The notes beneath the pieces are model-generated. The model ran no database searches and had not been told where the DNA came from. It saw only the letters and a list, made by a program, of their open reading frames with translations. DNA of 39,653 nucleotides from Desulfonatronovibrio magnus (GTDB lineage: Bacteria > Desulfobacterota > Desulfovibrionia > Desulfovibrionales > Desulfonatronovibrionaceae). Where the stretch lies: positions 1-39,653 of the forward strand of contig NZ_JYNP01000051.1 of NCBI RefSeq assembly GCF_000934755.1. The letters are read 5' to 3'. A program made the position numbers and the translations under genes. Below, one piece after another: positions 33,550 through 39,653 of the stretch; position 1 is the first letter of the stretch, and every line of letters starts with the position of its first letter.

Positions 33550-34791
33550 TTAATCTTGCCCCAGGTTTCTAACTGGCTGCCCTTCCCACAAATAACCAGC
33601 ACCTGCAATTACAATAATTTCGCCAGGTTCTAATCCATCAACTATTTCTACTTTATTGCCACTGATTCGGCCTGTCCCGACCTTTCTGGAAAAAACCCTG
33701 TCCTCAACTGGGTCCAGCACCCATACAAGAGGAGTTGCATCATCTGCGGCCACCAGGGCAGTTTCTGGAATTTTGATCCTGGTTAAAGAATCTGCAGGCT
33801 GATTTATATGGAGAAAAACATCAGCAGCCATTGAGGGGTATACAGAAAGATTGCCCGGGCGTTGAAACTCAGCATTAAGGATGTAAGTGCGAGACACGGG
33901 AGATGCATCAGTGGAAATTTCCGTGATAACAGCAGGCAGTTCAAGAGCAGGATAAGCTTCGAGCACAACCCTGACTTTCTTGATATGATCTTTATGCAGC
34001 ATTATCTGCTCTGGAATGTTGACTGATACTTCAAATGAAGATTGATCCTGCAGGTTGAAAATGGACTGCCCGGCCTGAACTAAATCAAAATTATCAACAT
34101 ATTTTTGAGAAATATATCCGCTGAAAGGAGCCATTAGCACAGAATCCTTCTTAGCAGAAACAGCCTCGTCAAGATTAGCCTCCAACGACCTGATCAAGGA
34201 ACGTGCAGCGTCAATCTCCTCCTGTCGGGCTCCTGTCCTGGCTTTTTCAAGCTCCATTTGAAGCGATCTGACCTGACTTGTTGCTTCCACCCTTTTGCTG
34301 CGTGCGCTATCAAGATCAGCTGCTGCTACAGCCCCCATATGGTAAAGTCGCTCAATTCTGGAATATTGCAGATGAGCTTCGTCGGAAGCGGCCATGGCTG
34401 CATCAAGCTCGGCTTCAAGAGATCTGATATCTTCTTGCCTGGCCCCGGCAAGCATGGCCTGCAGGTTTGATCTGGCTTCATCCAGCCTGCCGCTGATATT
34501 TCTGACAGCAATGGAAAAATCTCGTTCATCCAGTCTGGCGAGTACCTGTCCCTGCTCAACAAAATCTCCTTTTTGGACATAAAGCTTATTAATCTGATTG
34601 GAAACCCTGAAAGCCAGGTTTACTTCCTGAACAGGCTTGACCAGACCGGGCAGCATTATGGAAGTGATTGTCGAACTCTCAGGCACAAGCATGGTCTTAA
34701 CCGGGCGTAACACCTGCTCGCGAGGCTCCTGTGCATCACACCCCATACAAAACAACAGGAGAAAAAATACTGAAAATTTTTTAATAGACAT
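33550..34791 (-). CDS. RND periplasmic adaptor (membrane fusion lipoprotein)
   Basis: The 413-residue adaptor joins the permease to the outer-membrane channel. It has a lipoprotein signal with CMGC, Cys18, followed by Asp, a residue that in E. coli retains lipoproteins in the inner membrane. The order is a barrel-sandwich half (NKLYVQKGDFVEQGQVLARLDERDF), a long coiled-coil hairpin of about 115 residues rich in Glu, Arg and Ala, with two similar arms both holding GARQEEI/GARQEDI, the second half with VLMAPFSGYISQKYVD, and a beta-barrel domain. It is the middle gene of the tolC-like/adaptor/permease operon, 16 bp after the tolC-like gene. Confidence 0.93.
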   Translation of the reverse strand: MSIKKFSVFFLLLFCMGCDAQEPREQVLRPVKTMLVPESSTITSIMLPGLVKPVQEVNLAFRVSNQINKLYVQKGDFVEQGQVLARLDERDFSIAVRNISGRLDEARSNLQAMLAGARQEDIRSLEAELDAAMAASDEAHLQYSRIERLYHMGAVAAADLDSARSKRVEATSQVRSLQMELEKARTGARQEEIDAARSLIRSLEANLDEAVSAKKDSVLMAPFSGYISQKYVDNFDLVQAGQSIFNLQDQSSFEVSVNIPEQIMLHKDHIKKVRVVLEAYPALELPAVITEISTDASPVSRTYILNAEFQRPGNLSVYPSMAADVFLHINQPADSLTRIKIPETALVAADDATPLVWVLDPVEDRVFSRKVGTGRISGNKVEIVDGLEPGEIIVIAGAGYLWEGQPVRNLGQD

Positions 34792-34807
34792 ATTTATGAT
34801 CCATCAT

Positions 34808-36142
34808 TCAAAAACTTCCCAAGGCAATATTTTTCTGCCCCATGGCATTGTATATGGAAGCCAGGGCCTTGAGATAGTCAGCATTGGCACTGATAAGATT
34901 TGCTTCCGCCCCGGAAAGCTTGGCCTGGGCATCCAGAACATCGGTATTGGTCCCAACCTGAGCCTCATACCTTGCTTGAGCCATTCGGTAACTTTCTCTT
35001 GCTTCTTCCAGAGCCTGGCGGGCTACCATAATTCTTTTACGGCTTTCTGAAATTTGCAGATATCCTACCTTGACTTCAAAGGCCACATTTCTGATAAGAC
35101 TTTCATATTCCGCCATAAGCTCCCTTATCTTCTGTCCATCCTGCTTATACGCGTAATATGTTCTCCCCCACTCAAACAGAGTCCATTCCATCCTGAGACT
35201 TGCTCTCCATTCATCCCTGTCCTGAAGTTTGCTGCCACTCACTGCAGGACTGTCCCCTCTGCGGTAATAGTCAAAATTAGCCCCCAGACTGGGATAAAAA
35301 GAACTGGCTGTAATTCTTTCATCCTTCAACGCCATTTGAACACTTTTGTCTGCCATAAAAATGTCCGGCCTGTTGGCCAGTGCCAGCTCTCTGCATTCTT
35401 CAAGCTCCAGCTCAAAAGGTATGTAGATGAGTTCTCCCTGATATTTGGTATTTTGGCCCAGCGGAATAAACAAAAGCATGTCCAGTTTTGCTTCAAGGTT
35501 ATCCACAGCGTTTTCAGCTGAAATAAGATCCTGCTCCGCCTGCGCAACATCCACCTGAGCCTGAAGCACATCCAGTTTTGGTGCCAGTCCCACATCATAA
35601 AATGACTGACTGACGTTAAGATGAGACTTCAGCCTTGTCAGTGAATCATTTGCTACCCGGACCGATTCCCTTGCTGCCAGCAGATCCATAAAAGTTCTCT
35701 GAATTTCCAGAATCAAATCCAGTTCCGCTTTGGTTAGTTGAGAATTGACCATTTCATTACCAAGCCTGGCTTTTTCGTAGCTGCTTAAAATACGATACCC
35801 AGTAAAAATCGGCTGCTGTACATTCAAATTAAAAGACCACATATCACGAGAGTCTTTTATCCTTCTGCCAGTGGCCGGATCCATGCCACTGGGCCTTTCA
35901 TCGAGACGAGTATATGTGTATGTGGATTTAAGGGTCGGCCCAAAAGCCCCTCTTGCCGACTTTACACCATACTCTGATCCCAGCAGGGCTTCACGAACCG
36001 CTTGCAGTGACTGGTTACGTTCAAGCCCCAAACGAACTGCTTTTTCAAGATCCAAGGCGCTCTCAGCCTGAGCTTTGGCACCAGGCATGAACAAAAATAA
36101 ACAGAGCACAGCAAATACAGCTATTAAATTCAATAAACGCAT
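34808..36142 (-). CDS. TolC-family outer-membrane efflux protein
   Basis: The 444-residue protein is the outer-membrane channel of the pump. A signal peptide (residues 1-24 or so, MRLLNLIAVFAVLCLFLF then AKAQA) is followed by two similar OEP repeats: ALDLEKAVRLGLERNQSLQA in the first half and LELEECRELALANRPDIFMA in the second, each leading into long alpha-helical coiled coils. I choose the ATG at 36142, which has AGGAG 8 nt upstream and starts the signal peptide; 33 codons further upstream are open but unsupported. It is the first gene of the operon. The region upstream up to 36289 must hold the promoter; no regulator gene is adjacent. Confidence 0.92.
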   Translation of the reverse strand: MRLLNLIAVFAVLCLFLFMPGAKAQAESALDLEKAVRLGLERNQSLQAVREALLGSEYGVKSARGAFGPTLKSTYTYTRLDERPSGMDPATGRRIKDSRDMWSFNLNVQQPIFTGYRILSSYEKARLGNEMVNSQLTKAELDLILEIQRTFMDLLAARESVRVANDSLTRLKSHLNVSQSFYDVGLAPKLDVLQAQVDVAQAEQDLISAENAVDNLEAKLDMLLFIPLGQNTKYQGELIYIPFELELEECRELALANRPDIFMADKSVQMALKDERITASSFYPSLGANFDYYRRGDSPAVSGSKLQDRDEWRASLRMEWTLFEWGRTYYAYKQDGQKIRELMAEYESLIRNVAFEVKVGYLQISESRKRIMVARQALEEARESYRMAQARYEAQVGTNTDVLDAQAKLSGAEANLISANADYLKALASIYNAMGQKNIALGSF

Positions 36143-36289
36143 AATAAACTCCTGACAGAAATTAAGTATCAGTTCAGCATCTTGTAGTGCAAAGGTCAAC
36201 CCACAAGTATTTTGATATAATGCAATTGCTCGCCACCCCATAGCCTGCTCTCAAGCCTTTAGAATTACAACCTTTTTGTGTCAACATAG

Positions 36290-36706
36290 CGCTTCTAAGT
36301 AACTGGAATAGTTTTGCTAATAAAATCAGATATTTACAGCTTTCACATTTTGACGATTTTTGCTTTGATTGATGCACATTTGCCAGCAAAATTCCGTCAA
36401 AGATGGGAACTTTGCACCTGGCACAGCTTCCTGCCCGGAGGCTTACAGCCCGGAGGGGGACTGTCCCTCGCTGTGTAAATTTTTCCATTGAAGCAAATTT
36501 CTTCCAGGAATCAATGGAGCATCAATCTGTTTTATAGTACCTCGCGTGGACTGTCCCAGTTTCCAAATATGGGACAGCTCTTCAAGGTGGAGGCGGCTTC
36601 CAGCCGCCTGGAATTTAATAGCCTGCAGGATGCAGGCTCCACTTTAAAGACAGTTACTCGCAGGTTCGGTCCTGGTTCGCCCAGGTGAGGAGCTTACAAG
36701 TAACTA
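36290..36706 (-). repeat. Repeat family A, copy 2 (inverted, near full length)
   Basis: It is the reverse complement of 2890-3304 over almost its whole length, including the tail with GACGGAATTTTGCTGGCAAA and TGCATCAATCAAAGC. It carries one GGGACTGTCCC (36457-36467). The element is bounded by AAGTAACT at both edges (36297-36304 and 36698-36705). It abuts family B copy 3, so the two share an end module. Confidence 0.85.
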
Positions 36707-37039
36707 GAATCGAATATGTAATAAATTCAGAATATTATGGTTTTACCATACAGATTGCTTCGGTCGCTTAGGCTCACTTGTGGGTGACAGGTTTTGAGCA
36801 ACCACATCCCTGACAGCTCAGGTGTCATTGCGAGCGAAGCGAAGCAATCTCGCGCTAAGGCTGTTTTTCTTGTTCCCAGGCTCCAGCCTGGGAATACCAC
36901 TTTTTTGGTGGCTCCAGCCACATTTTGAAGAAGCGGCTGGTGCCGCAAGAACTAAACGTCCCCAGGCTGGAGCCTGGGAACGAGGGGTGTAAGTTACTCA
37001 CACGTTCAGTCCCGGTCCCCCCGGTGAGGAGCTTTCAAG
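36695..37039 (+). repeat. Repeat family B, copy 3, with an internal palindrome cluster
   Basis: The left half (36698-36868) matches copy 1 closely, ending TTGCGAGCGAAGCGAAGCAA plus TCTCG. It is then interrupted by the palindrome cluster at 36872-36982 and resumes with GTTCAGTCCCGGTCCCCCCGG and GAGGAGCTTTCAAG. The interruption suggests one repeat inserted in another. Confidence 0.75.
36872..36982. repeat. Palindrome cluster (CCCAGGCTCCAGCCTGGG pair)
   Basis: Two inverted copies of an 18-bp palindrome lie at 36875-36892 and 36961-36978 (centre TCCA or TGGA). Two more palindromes lie between them: GTGGCTCCAGCCAC (36908-36921) and GCGGCTGGTGCCGC (36933-36946). The arrangement is like a BIME, with palindromes in alternating orientation. 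Confidence 0.8.
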
Positions 37040-37121
37040 CAAAACAGGAGGCAGGCAGCGTCAAGCATCGAGCAGATAACCATTTTCAACCAATGATCTC
37101 AGCATGGTAATGTCATAACAA

Positions 37122-38114
37122 CTAATCCCGCAAAGCTGCAACCTCTTCAATAGTAAGACCGGTTTTCAAAGCAATGGTTTCATCGTCCAGAACCTCCAGA
37201 AGGTTTCGAGCCATTTTTAAAGTAGTCTCTTCGCGCCCTTTTACCAACCCTTGTTTCAAACCCTCTTCACGCCCTTTTGCCAATCCTTGCTCAATGCCTT
37301 CTTCCCGCCCTTTTACCAAGCCTTGTTCAAGGCCTTCCTTCCGCCCTTTTACCAAGCCTTGCTCATGGCCTTCTTCGAGTCCTTCATCACGTGCCGTATC
37401 CAGAACATTTTTCAAGTCCCGATAATATTTCAAACTGTCCTCGTATTTCAAAACCTCATCCCGGCTAAAGTTGGCGATTTCTGCCACCTGGAAAAATTTT
37501 TCGAAAATCTGTTCCCTTAATGCGTCAGGAACCCTGTCCAACCGGTCAAGGTGCTTGATGGCATAAAGCCACTTGTCAAACCTGGTTTCCAGCTGATCAA
37601 GACTTTTGCGGAATTTGGGCAACTCCAGATAGATAAAGGTCAGCTTGTCGTAGAACACCTTGTTGGTGACTATGTCCTGGAGTTTGATGTCGTACCGATA
37701 CTTGTCAGGATCATTTTTATCCTCGTCAAAAATAAAATCAAGAATGCCGATGGTGTACACGGCCTTGAGTTCAAAATTCCAATCCCCGCGCTGGGCTTGA
37801 TGCTGGATGGGAAAAGTAGCATAAAATACGCTGCGATCCTTGAAAAAATTCTGCTTGGCCTTTTGCAGCTCTACAATAAACTTCTCGCCGCGCTGGTTTT
37901 CACAGTACAGGTCAAAAATTGCCTTGCGGTCAAGACCTGTGGCACCAAGATGTTCGTCTTTAAGATATGTCAAATCTACGATTTCCCCCTGTTCATCCTT
38001 GAGCAGCTCGTTTAAAAAGTCACGCAGCAAATCCTTGTTGGGTTCTTCACCAAAAAGGCGCTTAAACCCATAGTCAGTAAAAAAATTGACATAGCGATCT
38101 TTTAAATACGTCAT
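37122..38114 (-). CDS. PD-(D/E)XK nuclease family transposase-like protein (Rpn/PDDEXK_2)
   Basis: The 330-residue product starts MTYLKDRYVNFFTDYGFKRLFGEEPNKDLLRDFLNELL, the signature of the PDDEXK_2 / Rpn-type group. The predicted nuclease core has Asp in IFDLYCENQRGEKFIVELQK, giving D-Xn-E-X-Q-K. The family includes recombination-promoting nucleases and is often spread in accessory DNA; it is not a classical transposase. The C-terminal part (about 243-295) is a run of 12-residue repeats based on EGLEQGLVKGRE, encoded by 36-bp DNA repeats, followed by a short helical end. A GAGGAG ribosome-binding site lies 8 nt before the ATG. It sits as a single gene in a repeat-rich interval. Confidence 0.85.
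   Translation of the reverse strand: MTYLKDRYVNFFTDYGFKRLFGEEPNKDLLRDFLNELLKDEQGEIVDLTYLKDEHLGATGLDRKAIFDLYCENQRGEKFIVELQKAKQNFFKDRSVFYATFPIQHQAQRGDWNFELKAVYTIGILDFIFDEDKNDPDKYRYDIKLQDIVTNKVFYDKLTFIYLELPKFRKSLDQLETRFDKWLYAIKHLDRLDRVPDALREQIFEKFFQVAEIANFSRDEVLKYEDSLKYYRDLKNVLDTARDEGLEEGHEQGLVKGRKEGLEQGLVKGREEGIEQGLAKGREEGLKQGLVKGREETTLKMARNLLEVLDDETIALKTGLTIEEVAALRD
37220..37386 (-). repeat. 36-bp coding tandem repeats in the Rpn-like gene
   Basis: Four to five imperfect 36-bp units encode EGLEQGLVKGRE-like dodecapeptides. Units differ by small changes (LVKGRK, LAKGRE, LKQG). The array could change length by slippage or recombination without shifting frame. Confidence 0.8.
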
Positions 38115-38139
38115 ATAAAACTCCTCACAAAGTGATCTT

Positions 38140-38294
38140 CCAGGTAACCCAACCGTATAAGCAATAAATTCACAGCATTATGGCTCTACCATACAGATTG
38201 CTTCAGTCTATTAGGCTCCCTCGCAATGACATGCCTTGAGCAACTACTTCCCTTACAGATATAACAGCTCAGGTGTCATTGCGAGCGAGTCTTT
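38140..38294 (+). repeat. Repeat family B, copy 4 (left part only)
   Basis: It matches copy 1 from the GTAAC start through AATAAATTCACAGCATTA, ACCATACAGATTGCTTC and CAGCTCAGGTGTCATTGCG to GCGAGCGAGTCTT, then diverges. About 6 bp extra (ATATAA) is present before AACAGCTCAGG. Confidence 0.7.
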
Positions 38295-38394
38295 TTCCGT
38301 TAAATACACGCAGGTCGGGCGCAGCCATTCAACAATAGCGAACGGACGGTTAAAATATCTTATTTTGGTTGAGTGCGAAGTCAGGAACATCCCC

Positions 38395-38484
38395 AGAGCC
38401 AGGCCGTCACAATCAGATTTCAAACCAAAATAACTATGACATACAACTCAAATTTTAAATTTTTTAGAAACGCGTAATATTCCC
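38395..38484 (+). mobile_element. MITE-like element, copy 3 (right-end remnant)
   Basis: The stretch GTCACAATCAGATTTCAAACC and the following ACTATGACATACAACTC match the inner right half of the 27395-27560 element. The right terminus (38461-38484) keeps AGAAACGCGTAAT with three mismatches in 24. No left terminus is found, so this copy is truncated. Confidence 0.7.
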
Positions 38485-38853
38485 TCCAGGATTCTTCAGT
38501 TAATTTTTAGCCAAGTTGTATTATTAGTCAACCCGTTTAACGAGACACAAAGCAACCCCGCCAGGATCACGAGTCATCGCATCTAAGACTGTCAAAATCT
38601 ATCTCCTGAATATTGGCAAACGCTATCAAAAATAAATCCTTGCATTGCTTAAAAAAAAAAATTAATCAAATAATTACTGTTTCGGCGAAACCAAAAATCA
38701 AGCCACATTACCATGGTTAGATGCTAAGATATGAGTAAGGCAGACATGATGTAAACAAGTAAAGGCCGGGACATAAGACAGGAGTAAATGGAGCTGCATT
38801 TAAATGCTCCCACATTCATAAACCTTACAACTAATTTTTAAATGGAGACTGTT
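38485..38853. other. Intergenic region upstream of the 33-residue peptide gene
   Basis: This 369-bp stretch has no gene I can support. A perfect palindrome GCATTTAAATGC (38796-38807), with GGAG and CTCC just outside it, lies about 47 bp before the small gene and could be an operator. Confidence 0.4.
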
Positions 38854-38955
38854 ATGTTGGAAGGCATTATTCTATTGACCGCTTTGCTCGTATTAGGCGT
38901 GATCCTTAAGGCCCTGCACAGTGAACATGGTCCTCATAAAAATGGAAATCATTAA
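38854..38955 (+). CDS. Small membrane peptide, 33 residues
   Basis: A short frame starts MLEGIILLTALLVLGVILKAL and ends SEHGPHKNGNH. It has GGAG 7 nt before the ATG. Residues 4-21 form a single strongly hydrophobic helix; the tail is hydrophilic with four histidines. It is too short for routine gene calling and has no relative I can name. Single-helix peptides of this size often modulate membrane complexes. It lies 59 bp upstream of tRNA-Arg with no terminator between, so the two could be co-transcribed. Coding status is plausible because of the ribosome-binding site and the clear helix, not proven. Confidence 0.5.
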   Translation: MLEGIILLTALLVLGVILKALHSEHGPHKNGNH

Positions 38956-39014
38956 TTTTCGTTGCGGATAAACCCTGGGGTTTACACCGTAAAACAAACT
39001 GACATCAGTACTGT

Positions 39015-39091
39015 GCGCCCGTAGCTCAGCCGGATAGAGCGTCGGACTTCGAATCCGCAGGCCGGGGGTTCGAATCCCTCCGGGCGCACCA
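39015..39091 (+). tRNA. tRNA-Arg (anticodon UCG)
   Basis: A 77-nt cloverleaf with encoded CCA. GCGCCCG pairs with CGGGCGC in the acceptor stem and the T-arm has GGTTCGAATCC. The anticodon loop CTTCGAA gives TCG at 34-36, reading CGA (and, by wobble, CGG) arginine codons. Confidence 0.96.
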
Positions 39092-39170
39092 ATAAATCTC
39101 AATTATTTCAATATGTTATACTGTAGCGGAACTTCCGCCTGCTGGGGTGACTCACCCCTATGACTCACCA

Positions 39171-39210
39171 CCCCTTCAGTCTTGGCAGAAGATTGAGGGG
39201 GTTCTTTTTT
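39171..39210 (+). terminator. Rho-independent terminator after tRNA-Arg
   Basis: CCCCTTCAGTCTT (39171-39183) pairs with AAGATTGAGGGGG (39189-39201) over 13 positions including two G-U pairs, loop GGCAG, followed by TTCTTTTTT. It lies 79 bp beyond the tRNA. Confidence 0.8.
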
Positions 39211-39259
39211 GATAAATACATTCACCAGGTCTGCCTTTACTTCGCGAAGTGAGTGCAGG

Positions 39260-39548
39260 TACTTAGTAGCTCCTCACCTGGGCGGCCCGGGATAAAACTT
39301 GTGAGAAACTGTCTTTAAAGTGGAGCCTGCATCCTGCAGGCTATTTAATTCCAGGCGGCTGGAAGCCGCCTCCACCTTGAAGAACAGTCCCATATTTGGA
39401 AATTGGGACAGTCCCCGCGAGGTACTATAAAAAAGATTGATGCTGCATTGGTTCCTGGAAGTAATTTGCTTCAATGGAAAAATTTACACAGCGAGGGACA
39501 GTCCCCCTCCGGGCTGTAAGCCTCCGGGCAGGAAGCTGTGCCAGGCGC
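39260..39548 (+). repeat. Repeat family A, copy 3 (right-truncated)
   Basis: It matches 2890-3180 almost base for base, from ACTTAGTAGCTCCTCACC through both hairpins and two GGGACAGTCCC palindromes (39405-39415, 39495-39505), to GCTGTGCCAGGCGC. The tail present in copies 1 and 2 is missing. Confidence 0.85.
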
Positions 39549-39574
39549 GGTAGATGTCAAGAAAGATGTCGCAT

Positions 39575-39653
39575 CTAAGCCGCTTTTTTTTCTGTGTTAG
39601 ATGTTCTTTTTTTATTCAAGGTAACTTCAGTCGGTGCGCTCCAATTTCTGGTA
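39575..39653 (-). CDS. Possible C-terminus of a transposase/integrase, partial
   Basis: A frame entering from the right edge reads TRNWSAPTEVTLNKKRTSNT, then EKKAA and a TAG stop at 39575-39577. The NWSAPTEV stretch recalls the TPAEV motif near the C-terminus of IS3/IS481-type transposases. Only 26 codons are visible, so this is a weak call. If right, family A copy 3 lies directly behind an insertion sequence. Confidence 0.25.
   Translation of the reverse strand, partial: TRNWSAPTEVTLNKKRTSNTEKKAA

Noticed and set aside
37174-37520. Repetitive plus-strand frames (proline/serine-rich)
   Set aside because: They are the antisense of the EGLEQGLVKGRE repeats of the Rpn-like gene.

Overview
The window looks like a chromosomal segment of an anaerobic, sulfate-reducer-type deltaproteobacterium (Desulfovibrionales in the broad sense). 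This is inferred from gene content: a two-subunit NrfHA nitrite reductase, a hybrid cluster protein with the CX2CX8CX5C iron-sulfur motif next to an HcpR-like Crp/Fnr regulator, and Rex beside an F0-only ATP synthase operon (atpZ-atpI-atpB-atpE). There is no 16S rRNA, so genus cannot be given.

Layout. 1-800: a 5'-complete but window-truncated AAA ATPase and the broken N-terminus of a second AAA/PD-(D/E)XK-type gene. 800-1572: gene-free DNA with repeats and two orphan Fnr/HcpR-like dyads. 1573-2760: PAS histidine kinase. 2890-3624: intergenic repeats. 3643-8589: nitrogen-stress block, nrfHA, a transposase-derived zinc-ribbon protein and hcp, all on the minus strand. 8544-9277: divergent hcpR with a TTGAC-N4-GTCAA operator in the shared promoter region. 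9387-12325: exported histidine phosphatase translationally coupled to a hybrid sensor kinase with an HPt domain. 12326-14730: two nucleotide-sugar enzymes. 14938-15013: tRNA-Lys. 15092-16936: DsbD. 17082-18356: serS. 18711-20842: groESL under CIRCE. 21190-23805: a CobD-CobQ fusion. 23818-24213: a rhodanese lipoprotein. 24523-27012: rex and the F0 operon. 27624-30050: Lon-like AAA protease. 30481-36142: tripartite RND efflux operon. 37122-38114: Rpn-like PD-(D/E)XK protein. 38854-38955: a 33-residue membrane peptide. 39015-39091: tRNA-Arg.

Themes. Nitrite and nitric-oxide handling (NrfHA, Hcp, HcpR) fits with envelope redox support (DsbD for periplasmic thiol reduction, a rhodanese lipoprotein) and with redox control by Rex. 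The NAD(H)-responsive Rex lies directly downstream of F0 genes whose c subunit keeps several residues typical of sodium-binding rings.

The most unusual material is between the genes. There are 152-166 bp elements with 24-bp terminal inverted repeats and probable 8-bp target duplications. There are also two larger modular repeat families (A and B) that share end modules and carry an 11-bp palindrome GGGACWGTCCC. No autonomous transposase for any of these is visible here. The only transposase-like gene sits between hcp and nrfHA, has lost recognisable catalytic motifs and has a perfect 13-bp hairpin just upstream of its start. All functional statements are by recognition of sequence motifs; no database search was run.
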